This document shows, piece after piece, positions 1 to 7,222 of a stretch of DNA of 8,941 nt. A model generated the notes under the pieces. That model did no database searches. It was not told the DNA's origin and saw nothing but the letters and a program-made list of their open reading frames with translations. Position 1 is the first letter of the stretch. Each line of letters starts with the position of its first letter. The stretch lies in assembly GCA_964519585.1 (NCBI GenBank), contig CAZFIO010000090.1, positions 1-8,941 of the forward strand. Direction: 5' to 3'. The translations under genes and the position numbers were made by a program. This DNA is from CAZFIO01 sp964519585 (lineage in GTDB: Bacteria > Bacillota > Clostridia > Tissierellales > Tissierellaceae).

Positions 1-318
1 GTAATGAATGACAAGGTAGATAAGAATGGAGCCTTGTTTGAAGATGCTGATGCTATACCTAATAAAATAGCACTACTATTCCAATTTGCAGGGGATGTAA
101 AAGCAAATAGACATGTACTATATCATTGTTCAGTTGCTAGACCTAATATTGAAGGACAAACTAAAGAAGCACAAATCAATCCACAAACTGAAACATTGAA
201 TATTACAGCTACACCACATCCAGAAACAATGTTTGTGAAAGCTAAATTAGGACAAGACCAAACTGGATATGACACTTTCTTTGAGAGTGTATACGAATTT
301 GTAGTAGATGAGGGATAA
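1..318 (+). CDS. Major tail (tube) protein, phi13-type, C-terminal part
   Basis: This is the C-terminal part of a phage major tail protein, the subunit that stacks as rings to form the tail tube. The reading frame is open from the first base of the window. The ATG at base 4 is probably internal: no ribosome binding site can be seen and the N-terminal half of the family is missing. The visible 105 or so residues show the usual layout of phi13-type tube proteins: an acidic stretch near the fragment start, a beta segment with IALLFQF, then HVLYHCSVARPNIEGQTK followed by a strand ending in LNITATPHP. The next gene starts two bases after the stop, and a G/GT chaperone plus tape measure gene follow, which is the standard order after the tube gene. 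The assignment rests on remembered family pattern and gene order, not on a search. Confidence 0.85.
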   Translation, partial: VMNDKVDKNGALFEDADAIPNKIALLFQFAGDVKANRHVLYHCSVARPNIEGQTKEAQINPQTETLNITATPHPETMFVKAKLGQDQTGYDTFFESVYEFVVDEG

Positions 319-320
319 AT

Positions 321-668
321 ATGGAGAAAATCATTAGTATTGATGGCAGAGATGTAAAGTTTAAATCTACTGGAGCCTATTTGCTAAGATACAAAGCACA
401 ATTTGGTAGGGATGCTTTACAGGATATCTTAAGACTATCACAAGTCATAGATCAGGAAACTAAAGAAATTACCAATATAGATAGTCTTGATTTAGAGGTA
501 TTCTATAATTTAATCTGGACACTTGCAAAAACAGCCGAGCCGAACCTACCACCACCTATGGATTGGTTAGATACATTTAGTCAATTTCCTTTAATGGATA
601 TTATACCAGAAGTTATGGATTTAATATTTGCATGTATTAAGTCCACCGTACCAAGTAAAAAAAAATAG
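321..668 (+). CDS. Tail assembly chaperone, short form (gpG-like)
   Basis: The 115-residue product is the short form of the tail assembly chaperone, functionally like gpG of lambda. It binds the tape measure protein during tail assembly and is absent from the finished virion. It opens with a beta hairpin around IISIDGRDVKFKSTGAYLLRYK and continues as a mostly helical protein with the typical DLEVFYNLIWTLAKTA segment (about residues 57-72) and a PPPMDWLDTF turn (about 77-86). It ends in KKK, encoded by the A-run where frameshifting occurs. The ATG at 321 is preceded by GAGGG at 310-314, a good spacing, and lies two bases after the tail protein stop. The family match comes from recognising the sequence pattern and position; sequence identity in this family is low. 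Confidence 0.88.
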   Translation: MEKIISIDGRDVKFKSTGAYLLRYKAQFGRDALQDILRLSQVIDQETKEITNIDSLDLEVFYNLIWTLAKTAEPNLPPPMDWLDTFSQFPLMDIIPEVMDLIFACIKSTVPSKKK

Positions 669-877
669 AAGATGAAGATAATACCCCTCTTGAAATGACA
701 ACCGAAACTATAATGGTTGCAGCCTTAAAAAGGGGTATTTCTTTGAAGGATTTTAATGATTTAACAATAGGGATGATAATCGGCTATATAACAGAATGGA
801 ATAATCAAAATCTATCAGAAGATGAAAAGGTAGAAGAAACCAGACAAGCTACACAAGAAGATTTTGATAGCTTTTAA
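321..877 (+). CDS. Tail assembly chaperone, frameshifted long form (gpGT-like)
   Basis: A -1 shift joins codons 321-665 to the frame that restarts at base 665 and ends at the TAA at 875-877. The product has 185 residues: the 115 of the short form plus 70 new ones beginning IEDEDNTPLEM. The T part has the recognisable ALKRGISLKDFNDLTIGMI helix pair followed by an acidic tail. In lambda the GT form recruits the tail tube subunit to the chaperone-coated tape measure. The -1 frame has a stop (TAA) at 656-658 and is open from 659 on, so the shift must occur within the A-run. An independent start at the ATG at 695 has no ribosome binding site. The frameshift itself is inferred from sequence and from established biology of this gene pair. 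Confidence 0.87.
657..668 (+). promoter_or_regulatory. -1 ribosomal frameshift site (A-run before stop)
   Basis: Nine A (657-665) directly precede the in-frame stop TAG (666-668) of the short chaperone. Read in the zero frame they are three AAA lysine codons, and the heptamer A AAA AAA at 659-665 fits the X XXY YYZ rule for tandem -1 slippage. The stop right after the slippery codons adds a slow step. The overlap of the two frames is only about ten bases, so the site is well fixed. Confidence 0.85.
680..739 (+). promoter_or_regulatory. Possible frameshift-stimulating stem-loop
   Basis: AATACCCCT (680-688) is exactly complementary to AGGGGTATT (731-739), giving a nine-base-pair stem closed by a 42-base loop. 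It starts 14 bases after the slippery run, somewhat farther than the usual 5-9. Two more A-T pairs are possible after one mismatch. Its position downstream of the A-run suggests that it pauses the ribosome, but this is inference. Confidence 0.45.
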
Positions 878-892
878 AAGGCAGGTGAGATA

Positions 893-3238
893 GTGGCTAA
901 TAAAATCAAAGGTTTGACAATAGAGATAGGTGGGGAAACCACCGCACTTAATAAGGCCCTAGGTGAAGTAAATAAAACAACAAGAGACTTAAGGTCAGAA
1001 CTAAGGGATGTAGAAAGGCTTTTAAAACTGGACCCTGGCAATACAGATTTAATAGCACAAAAGCAAAAAATACTAGCTGAAAGCATAGATAACACATCCA
1101 AGAAACTTGAAACCTTGAAAGAGGCAGAGAAACAAGCACAAGAACAATTTGCTAAAGGTGAGCTTGCAGAGGACCAGTATAGAGCAATTCAAAGAGAGGT
1201 TATAAGAGCAGAAGAAGAACTAAAAAAGCTAAATAAACAATTAAAAGAAATGGACTGGAAAGGTATTACTGATGGCCTTGATAAGTTTGGAAAAAAAGCA
1301 ACTGATGTAGGTAAGGGTTTAACAAAAAAGGTAACAGCTCCTATTGTAGCCATAGGTGGTGCTGGTGCTAAGATGGCCTTAGACTTAGAACATAGTATAA
1401 AAAAGGTATCTACCTTAGCAGATGGTGACATATTGCCAGTAAGTAAAATTGAGGAAGAAGTAAGGGCAATATCAAATGCTAGTGGTATAGCACAAACAGA
1501 AATAGCGGAGTCTATTTATTCCGCTTTATCAGCAGGAGTTGAATCTGAAAAAGTCCTAGAATTTGTTAGGAGCGGAATAGATTTGACTAGGGCAGGATTT
1601 ACCGATATGGAGACTGCTATAGATGCAACTACTACAGTATTAAATGCTTATGGAGATGAAGCCTTTGATGTATCAAAGATACACGATATATTCGTGCAAA
1701 CTCAAGATAAGGGTAAGATATCAGTTGATGAGCTAGGGAAGTCTATAGGTAGAGTAGTACCTACAGCATCAAGCCTAGGAGTTAATCTTGATGAACTTGG
1801 GGCATCCTACGCAATCCTAACAGCTAAGGGTCAAAATGCTAATCTAGCAACTACTAATTTAAACTCTATGCTGGCAGAAATGGGTAAGACTGGGAGTAAG
1901 ACAGATGAAGCTTTAAGGAAAATGACTGGCAAGTCTTTTAAACAATTAGTTGATGAGGGGATGAATGTAGGGGAAGTGTTAGGATTAATTGACGAACATG
2001 CCAAAGACAATGAATTAAGTCTAAAGGATATGTTTGGAAGTATGACAGCAGGAAGTGCAGCAGTAACTTTATTATCAGGTGGAGTGGAAGGATATACTAA
2101 ATCGCTTGATGATATGAATAACGCAACAGGCAAAACAGCTGAAAATGCTGAAACTATGGAAGATGGTTTATATAAAATACAAAAGGCAACAACCCAAGTT
2201 AAAAACGCAATAATGGAATTTGGGGAGGTAATAGCCCCTATAATTGAAAGAGTAGCAGAAGTAATATCAGAATTAACGACTAAATTTGCTAACATGGATG
2301 ATAGCATGAAGCAGACTATTTTTATAGTTGCAGGGTTAGCAGCTGCAATAGGTCCTTTATTAATATTAGTTGGCAAGATGTCTACAGGGTTGTCATCTTT
2401 AATTAAGCTATTTGCACCAATGGTAGCAGGATTAGGAAGTGCTACAGGAGCAACTGGAGGATTATCAGCAGTCATTGCGGCTATAACAGGCCCAATATGG
2501 GTAGCAATAGCAGCCATAACAGCCATAATAGCCATAATAATATCACTATGGAAAACCAACGAAGAATTTAGGGATGCAATGAAGCAAGTTTGGGAGAATG
2601 TAAAAAATATTATAGATGGTGCTATTAACTTAATAAAAGGCATAATCCAAGCTTTTACATCATTTTTTACAGGAGATTGGGAAGGGTTAAAAAGTGCTAT
2701 TGTGCAAATATGGGATAGTATATGGAAAATACTAGGGAATACAATAGAAGGGGCTGTAGGATTATTAATCACAATAATAAAAGGGTTAATTAAAAGTATC
2801 ACTGATTTATTTACAGGGATGATATCAGATGCCTTTAATTGGGGCAAAAACCTAGTTAGTGGTTTTATAGATGGTATCAAATCAATGGCTAGTGCAGTAA
2901 GCAATGCTGTGTCTAATGTGATAGGGGGAGTAAAAGACTTTCTAGGATTTGGATCTCCTACTAAAAAAGGTGATGGCCGATTTATAGTTGATTGGGGAGC
3001 TAATATGATTAGTGGCTTTATTGATGGAATAGAAAAAGCTATGCCAGAATTAAGGGTATCAGCTAAGGGCATAGTCCCAGTAGTAAAAAATGAAATATAT
3101 AACTCTACTGAAATAGATTATGGCAAAATTCCGAAGGGTGACACAACTATAAATGTTTACACCCCTCAAGCAAGTCCATCAGAATTATCAAGGCAAATTA
3201 AAAGACAACAACAAGAAATGGCATTAGGATTTTACTAG
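893..3238 (+). CDS. Tail tape measure protein
   Basis: This 781-residue protein sets tail length and is thought to pass into the host envelope during DNA entry. The start is GTG at 893, with AGGTGA at 883-888. The N-terminus (IKGLTIEIGGETTALNKAL) and the nearby VERLLKLDPGNTDLIAQKQK are the classic opening of Firmicute tape measures. Residues 20-120 are a charged coiled coil. About 155-420 is the conserved TMP core, including AISNASGIAQTEIAESIYSA and ILTAKGQNANLATTNLNSM. Two strongly hydrophobic stretches lie near 474-494 and 524-552. An internal repeat, NWGKNLVSGFIDGI at 649-662 and DWGANMISGFIDGI at 700-713, brackets a GFGSPTKKGDGRF turn. It is the longest gene here, lies directly after the chaperone pair and before Dit, and is short for a tape measure, which suggests a fairly short tail if length scales as usual. 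No muramidase or peptidase domain is seen. Confidence 0.96.
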   Translation: MANKIKGLTIEIGGETTALNKALGEVNKTTRDLRSELRDVERLLKLDPGNTDLIAQKQKILAESIDNTSKKLETLKEAEKQAQEQFAKGELAEDQYRAIQREVIRAEEELKKLNKQLKEMDWKGITDGLDKFGKKATDVGKGLTKKVTAPIVAIGGAGAKMALDLEHSIKKVSTLADGDILPVSKIEEEVRAISNASGIAQTEIAESIYSALSAGVESEKVLEFVRSGIDLTRAGFTDMETAIDATTTVLNAYGDEAFDVSKIHDIFVQTQDKGKISVDELGKSIGRVVPTASSLGVNLDELGASYAILTAKGQNANLATTNLNSMLAEMGKTGSKTDEALRKMTGKSFKQLVDEGMNVGEVLGLIDEHAKDNELSLKDMFGSMTAGSAAVTLLSGGVEGYTKSLDDMNNATGKTAENAETMEDGLYKIQKATTQVKNAIMEFGEVIAPIIERVAEVISELTTKFANMDDSMKQTIFIVAGLAAAIGPLLILVGKMSTGLSSLIKLFAPMVAGLGSATGATGGLSAVIAAITGPIWVAIAAITAIIAIIISLWKTNEEFRDAMKQVWENVKNIIDGAINLIKGIIQAFTSFFTGDWEGLKSAIVQIWDSIWKILGNTIEGAVGLLITIIKGLIKSITDLFTGMISDAFNWGKNLVSGFIDGIKSMASAVSNAVSNVIGGVKDFLGFGSPTKKGDGRFIVDWGANMISGFIDGIEKAMPELRVSAKGIVPVVKNEIYNSTEIDYGKIPKGDTTINVYTPQASPSELSRQIKRQQQEMALGFY
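2512..2538 (+). repeat. Three tandem 9-bp units inside tape measure gene
   Basis: AGCCATAAC, AGCCATAAT and AGCCATAAT follow one another directly. They encode the Ala-Ile-Thr/Ile triplets within AITAIIAIII (residues 541-550) of the second hydrophobic stretch. In-frame units of this kind can expand or contract without breaking the frame. Confidence 0.7.
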
Positions 3239-3249
3239 GAGGTGAGAAT

Positions 3250-4146
3250 ATGCAAGGTAGACATGAAAAAGTAACTTATATAAATGATTTGGGGCAGAGA
3301 ATTGATATAGCATATTCTTTCCCCTTTTTTTTACAAAGCATAAGTGGAATAGATGGCATAAATTCAGAAAATTATAGAATTAAAGGTATGGGACAAGATG
3401 GAACTACTTTAGCAGGAAGTACCTTAGATGAAAGAAATATAAGATTGATAGGGTCTATTAAAGGGGATACCAAAGATATAATAGAGAGACAAAGGCTGAA
3501 ATTACTACAAACATTTAATCCAAAAATAAAAGGCTGGTTACATTATGAATATGGAAATCTAAAAAGAAAAATAAGGTGTAGCGTTATAAAAGCACCGACA
3601 TTCAATAAAAGGATAAGCACATTCAAGTATCAAGACTTTCTAATAGATTTCCTTTGCCCAAGTCCATTTTGGCAAGATTTATCAGAATCAAAAGCAGAGA
3701 TTGCACTTTGGCGAGGTGCGTTCCATTTCCCTTTGATTATCCCTGAAAATGAGCCTATTATAATGGGATACAGAGAGCCTAATTTAATAGTCAACATAAT
3801 CAATCATGGCAATGTTGAAACGGGCATGAAGATTGAATTTAAGGCTAGAGGAACAGTGGAAAATCCATCTTTATTTAATGTTAATACAAGAGAGTTTATA
3901 AAAATAAATAAAGCAATGGTATCAGGTGAAAGAATATCCATAAATACCAATAAGGGGAGTAAAGGTATAACTAGCAGATTAAATGGTGTATCAACTGATA
4001 TATTAGAATTTATTGATATTGTTGGTGGTGGAAAGACGTTTCTACAACTAGATCCGGGTGATAATCTTTTAAGGTATGATGCTGATAGTGGGCTAGAGAA
4101 CTTAGATATTGATATTTACTACCATAACAACTATTTGGGGGTGTAG
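3250..4146 (+). CDS. Distal tail protein (Dit), Sipho_tail family
   Basis: Dit forms the hexameric hub at the tip of the tail tube, joining it to the tail-associated protein and the adsorption apparatus. The 298-residue length is normal for a compact Dit. The N-terminal domain holds GQDGTTLAGSTLDERNIRL (residues 48-66) and FLIDFLCPSPFWQD (130-143), both typical of Sipho_tail. The C-terminal galectin-like half ends with LQLDPGDNLLRYDADSG and a final YYHNNYLGV strand, which is the usual way these proteins close. The ATG at 3250 has a near-perfect ribosome binding site, AGGAGGTGA at 3237-3245, which overlaps the tape measure stop codon. Gene order (tape measure, Dit, Tal) agrees. Confidence 0.93.
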   Translation: MQGRHEKVTYINDLGQRIDIAYSFPFFLQSISGIDGINSENYRIKGMGQDGTTLAGSTLDERNIRLIGSIKGDTKDIIERQRLKLLQTFNPKIKGWLHYEYGNLKRKIRCSVIKAPTFNKRISTFKYQDFLIDFLCPSPFWQDLSESKAEIALWRGAFHFPLIIPENEPIIMGYREPNLIVNIINHGNVETGMKIEFKARGTVENPSLFNVNTREFIKINKAMVSGERISINTNKGSKGITSRLNGVSTDILEFIDIVGGGKTFLQLDPGDNLLRYDADSGLENLDIDIYYHNNYLGV

Positions 4147-4148
4147 AT

Positions 4149-5249
4149 ATGGATCTATATATCTACAGTAAAGATTTAGTAATGTTAGGGGCAGTTGATA
4201 TGTTTACATCTTTTATCTTTACCAAGAATTATCATAAGGCAGGAAGATTTGAATTACATTTATCAGCAAATGAAAAGAATTTAGATTTATTTAAAAGAGG
4301 AAATATCATATACAAGGATAGTGAAACAGTAGGTTATATTGAAACTATTAAATTAACTATCAACAAGGAAGGCAAGGAAATGATGACATGTGTCGGTAAA
4401 GCTCTTATTGGCTATTTAGGGCAAAGAATTAATTGGGGAAGAATTGATTATAATGGGTCAACTGAAATTCTCATGAGGGAGCTGATTGAAGATAGTGCAA
4501 TAAACCCATCCAATCCTGATAGAAAAATACACAATCTTATATTAGGCGGTTTACAGGCATACAATGACACTATAAATTATCAAAATAGCTATGGTAACAT
4601 CCTAGATTGCCTAGAAAACATATCAAATACAAGCGGTTTAGGGTTTAGGAATGTATTAGATATAAGTGAGAAAAAAGTAATATTTGAAACCTACAAAGGA
4701 ATTGACAGGACTATAGGGAATGGACTTATAGCACCTTGTATCTTTTCTAGGGACTTTGAGAATATTCTTGAACAAGAATACTTTGAGAGTATAAATAACT
4801 ATAAAAATACTGCATTAATTGCAGGGACAGGAGAAGATGAAGAAAGAAGAACTACTGAAATAGAAGAAGGACAAGGGCTAGATAGGCATGAATTATTTGT
4901 GGATGCTAGAGATATCAACGATCAAAAAGAAGTAAATGATGAATTTGTAGACATTACAGATAATGAGTATTTACCTTTATTAATTCAAAGAGGCAGGGAA
5001 AAACTAGCAGAATATAAGCAAATAGAAACATTTGATAGTAAGGTAGACCTAAATGCAAATAAGATATATAAAGAAGATTTTGACCTAGGGGATATAGTTA
5101 CTGTTGTAGATGAAAAATGGGGATTACAAGTAGATACCAGAATAACAGAGGTAACAGAAGTATATGAGGAAAAAGGGTTTGATATTAGAGTAGTATTTGG
5201 TAACAATATACCAACTTTAATAGATAAATTAAGGCAGGTGATTAATTAA
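4149..5249 (+). CDS. Tail-associated protein (Tal), Gp37-like family
   Basis: The 366-residue product matches the Gp37-like family of Gram-positive siphophages (ReqiPepy6 Gp37 type), the counterpart of the Tal or gp27-like protein that trimerises below Dit and closes the tube. Visible landmarks are FTKNYHKAGRFELHLSA (residues 24-40), early beta strands with VGYIETIKLTINKEGKEMM, YQNSYGNILDCLENIS (144-159) and the hallmark NTALIAGTGEDEERRTTEI followed by GLDRHELFVDARDI (about 220-256). The last 60 residues include the DLGDIVTVVDEKWG strand pair. The protein ends there, so the C-terminal peptidase or lysozyme extension found on larger Tal proteins is absent. The ATG at 4149 follows the Dit stop by two bases; a G-rich GGGGGTG at about 4137-4143 serves as the binding site. 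Confidence 0.9.
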   Translation: MDLYIYSKDLVMLGAVDMFTSFIFTKNYHKAGRFELHLSANEKNLDLFKRGNIIYKDSETVGYIETIKLTINKEGKEMMTCVGKALIGYLGQRINWGRIDYNGSTEILMRELIEDSAINPSNPDRKIHNLILGGLQAYNDTINYQNSYGNILDCLENISNTSGLGFRNVLDISEKKVIFETYKGIDRTIGNGLIAPCIFSRDFENILEQEYFESINNYKNTALIAGTGEDEERRTTEIEEGQGLDRHELFVDARDINDQKEVNDEFVDITDNEYLPLLIQRGREKLAEYKQIETFDSKVDLNANKIYKEDFDLGDIVTVVDEKWGLQVDTRITEVTEVYEEKGFDIRVVFGNNIPTLIDKLRQVIN

Positions 5250-6490
5250 TGGAAAGAAGTAGTTTTTTTAATGCAATATTGGATGCAGGTGGTAATCCAG
5301 ATAGAAGTTATTTAGCAAGTGATTATGCAAGATACTTTTCTAGCTTTATAGGGAATGGGGTATTTCCTAATCCATCTACAGGCTTACAGGTAATGGCTAA
5401 TGATGACATGACCGTTACAATACCAAAAGGCAAGGCTTGGATAAATGGATATTTTTATGAAAATAGAGATGATTTGATATTTACACTAGAGCCTGCCGAT
5501 GGAGTGCTAAATAGGATTGACAGGATTGCATTACAGCTTGATTATGATGGAGCTAGGGAAATAAAGGCAGTTGTTAAGCAGGGTGCGTTTGCTAGCAGTC
5601 CTGCACCTAAAGAATTACAAAGGGATGCAGACATCTATGAAATAGCCTTAGCTGATGTATATGTAGGTAAAGGCATCATAAGCATAGGGCAAGCTAATAT
5701 AACTGATTTAAGGCTTGATAATGAGTTGTGTGGCATAGTGCATGGAGTAGTTGACCAAGTAGATGTAACAACATTATACAATCAATACACCCAAGGGTTT
5801 GAGCACAAAAAAGAAGAATTTGAACAGGAGTTTATGTCATGGTTTGATACTTTGCAGGATGTATTAGACGAGAACATAGCTAGTAATTTACTGAATATGA
5901 TTAATAGTGTAAGTAATGATTTAGATGAACATAAGGCAGAAAGTACGCAGCAAGCACATCTTGCTAAAAATATTGGATTAGAAGATACAGCAGGTAATTT
6001 TACAGCAACAGAAATTGAAGGAGCAATGAGTGAGCTTTTTACAAATGTCAGTGATGGGAAAGACCTGGTTGGTGGGGCTATTACTGGCGTAGATGATAGT
6101 GTTGTAATACCTACCGACCCAACGTTTGGTGATTTAGCAAGTGCAATAGGAAGTATCAGTACGGGTAAGAAGTGGGCGAGTGGTAATTTACCAGCAAGCC
6201 CTGTTCCAAATAATGAATACACTGTTAGTAACTTACAGTTTAAACCAAACTTAGTGATAACATATATCTACGCTAATGGGTATCCGAATTTTGGGTATAC
6301 ATCTGTCGGTATTAGAAGCCCAAAAGATATAGGTATTGGCGAAAATACTACCTCATTTTTTGGAATGATTGGTGACACTAACAAGGTTGCCTACCCTTCA
6401 TCATTTTTAAACAATGGATTTAAGGTGACATATGCTCCCTACACCAATCATCAAACAGACGGTGGTGGAATGTGGATAGCATACGAATAA
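5249..6490 (+). CDS. Tail fibre / receptor-binding protein
   Basis: This 413-residue protein lies where siphophages of Clostridia keep the baseplate or fibre protein. Residues 1-160 form a baseplate-attachment-like region (YLASDYARYFSSFIGNGVF, then ITDLRLDNELCGIVHG at 151-166) of the kind seen in many Firmicute phage structural proteins. Residues 170-235 are a helical, probably coiled-coil shaft. Residues 236-305 carry a fibre-type linker (HLAKNIGL, DGKDLVGGAITGV). Residues 306-413 start with GKKWASG, are beta-rich and end with GGGMWIAYE, a likely receptor-binding tip. The ATG overlaps the previous stop by one base (TAATG), with AGGTGA at 5236-5241, so translation is coupled. The exact receptor cannot be read from sequence. 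Attachment region and tip roles are inferred from family resemblance. Confidence 0.83.
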   Translation: MERSSFFNAILDAGGNPDRSYLASDYARYFSSFIGNGVFPNPSTGLQVMANDDMTVTIPKGKAWINGYFYENRDDLIFTLEPADGVLNRIDRIALQLDYDGAREIKAVVKQGAFASSPAPKELQRDADIYEIALADVYVGKGIISIGQANITDLRLDNELCGIVHGVVDQVDVTTLYNQYTQGFEHKKEEFEQEFMSWFDTLQDVLDENIASNLLNMINSVSNDLDEHKAESTQQAHLAKNIGLEDTAGNFTATEIEGAMSELFTNVSDGKDLVGGAITGVDDSVVIPTDPTFGDLASAIGSISTGKKWASGNLPASPVPNNEYTVSNLQFKPNLVITYIYANGYPNFGYTSVGIRSPKDIGIGENTTSFFGMIGDTNKVAYPSSFLNNGFKVTYAPYTNHQTDGGGMWIAYE

Positions 6491-6505
6491 GAAAGGAGGA
6501 ATAAA

Positions 6506-6793
6506 ATGAAAACATTAATAATATACGATAACGAAGGTTATAAAATATCAGAGCAACAAGGACAACCTAGTCCTAGAGTGCCAGTAGGAGTGCCTTATAT
6601 TTACGAAGAGATACCAGAAGGGAAAAGGTTAATAGCACCAAAAATAGAAGGTGAAATAGTACCAGTAGTAGATGTATCAGTAACACCACACAAGTTGATT
6701 TTAGAAGATATACCACCGACTGAAATAGATTTATTAGAAGCACGTACAATGGACTTAGAGTTAACTATTGCTGAATTAATAGCGTATATATAA
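6506..6793 (+). CDS. Small protein downstream of tail fibre, unknown role
   Basis: This 95-residue protein has no catalytic motif I recognise. It opens with MKTLIIYDNEGYKISEQQG, then VPVGVPYIYEEIPEGKRL, a beta-rich N-terminal half, and ends in an acidic helical stretch (IDLLEARTMDLELTIAELIAYI). Small proteins with the pattern IIYDNEGYIIS followed by IPEGK are common just after fibre genes in clostridial and bacillar phages. They may be minor tip or fibre-associated proteins, but no function is established to my knowledge. The start is firm: ATG at 6506 with AAGGAGGA at 6493-6500. The gene follows the fibre stop by 15 bases and is surely in the same operon. Confidence 0.82.
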   Translation: MKTLIIYDNEGYKISEQQGQPSPRVPVGVPYIYEEIPEGKRLIAPKIEGEIVPVVDVSVTPHKLILEDIPPTEIDLLEARTMDLELTIAELIAYI

Positions 6794-6808
6794 AGGAGAG
6801 TGGGAATT

Positions 6809-7006
6809 ATGTTGTTAAAACCATTTCAAGTAAGAGTAATTTCAAGAGCATGTATAACAAGATATAACATGGGTGAAGGGCATATAGTAGATATTGTTGA
6901 AGGTTATGGTCATAGTAAAGAAAACAATGATTTAATACTAGCAGAGATTGCATCAATGCGACCTGATATTCCTATGGAAAAAGAGGGAGAGTCAATTGAA
7001 ATCTAA
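6809..7006 (+). CDS. Small hypothetical protein, end of tail operon
   Basis: The protein has 65 residues (MLLKPFQVRVISRACITRYN and on) and no recognised domain. I choose the ATG at 6809 because AAGGAG lies at 6793-6798, ten bases upstream. The GTG at 6800 would sit one base from that site and is very unlikely to be used. The middle part (MGEGHIVDIVEGYGHSKENN) could form two short helices. The position, after the fibre-associated gene and before the lysis genes, is where XkdX-like short proteins occur, but the match to XkdX is too weak to claim. The first terminator follows 56 bases after the stop, so this is the last gene of the tail block. Confidence 0.7.
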   Translation: MLLKPFQVRVISRACITRYNMGEGHIVDIVEGYGHSKENNDLILAEIASMRPDIPMEKEGESIEI

Positions 7007-7062
7007 TGAATAATAGGATTATTAAGCGACATAAGGTTAAATAAAATATAGGGCAATATAAT

Positions 7063-7084
7063 AGACTAAAGATAGTCTTTTTTT
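7063..7084 (+). terminator. Intrinsic terminator after tail block
   Basis: AGACTA (7063-7068) pairs with TAGTCT (7073-7078) around an AAGA loop, and a run of seven T (7078-7084) follows. The stem is short and AT-containing, so termination may be partial. It lies in the gap between the last tail gene and the first small membrane-protein gene. Confidence 0.65.
7064..7077 (+). repeat. Left copy of 14-bp near-repeat
   Basis: GACTAAAGATAGTC here matches GACAAAAGATAGTC at 7841-7854 in 13 of 14 positions. This copy forms most of the first terminator stem. The two copies bracket the 35-aa and 185-aa genes. Confidence 0.55.
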
Positions 7085-7108
7085 ATTGTTTATAATGAGG
7101 TGAAAAAA

Positions 7109-7216
7109 ATGAAGAGATGGGAGATCACACATTTAATAGGTATGATTTTAACTGGACCTATATTAATGCTTATAATGGGGTTTATATATTTTAAATTCTT
7201 ATATAGGCCATTATAA
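7109..7216 (+). CDS. 35-aa single-span membrane peptide
   Basis: A short reading frame begins at ATG 7109 and ends at TAA 7214-7216. It encodes MKRWEITHLIGMILTGPILM followed by LIMGFIYFKFLYRPL. Residues about 9-30 form one hydrophobic helix, with basic residues on both ends (K2, R3, and K29, R33), so the membrane orientation is unclear. The evidence that it is translated is GAGGTGA at 7097-7103, five bases before the ATG and as strong as the sites of the known genes. It lies 25 bases after the first terminator and 39 bases before the next gene. No family is recognised. Possible roles, all inference, are an accessory to the holin or a small prophage membrane protein. Confidence 0.6.
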   Translation: MKRWEITHLIGMILTGPILMLIMGFIYFKFLYRPL

Positions 7217-7222
7217 AATTAA

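Noticed and set aside
4..318. ATG at base 4 as the true start of the tail tube protein
   Set aside because: The frame is open to the window edge, the family is longer at the N-terminus, and no ribosome binding site can be seen in the three bases available.
695..877. Independent gene starting at ATG 695
   Set aside because: No Shine-Dalgarno sequence lies upstream, the frame is open back to 659 across the slippery run, and the G/GT frameshift pair explains it fully.
1831..3072. Long minus-strand open frame of 413 codons opposite the tape measure gene
   Set aside because: It is the antisense shadow of a low-complexity helical protein gene. The product is a Pro/Ile/Ser-rich mixture without domain, and the plus strand has an unmistakable gene.
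5782..6222. Minus-strand open frame of 146 codons opposite the fibre gene
   Set aside because: It shows no family resemblance and lies wholly inside a well-supported plus-strand gene.
6800..7006. GTG 6800 as start of the small protein after the fibre-associated gene
   Set aside because: The GTG is one base from the AAGGAG site; ATG 6809 has proper spacing.
7057..7062. TATAAT as a promoter -10 just before the first terminator
   Set aside because: No acceptable -35 lies at the expected distance, and the transcript would start within the terminator stem.
7091..7096. TATAAT as promoter for the 35-aa peptide gene
   Set aside because: The start of transcription would fall inside or after the ribosome binding site at 7097-7103, which would then be missing from the message.
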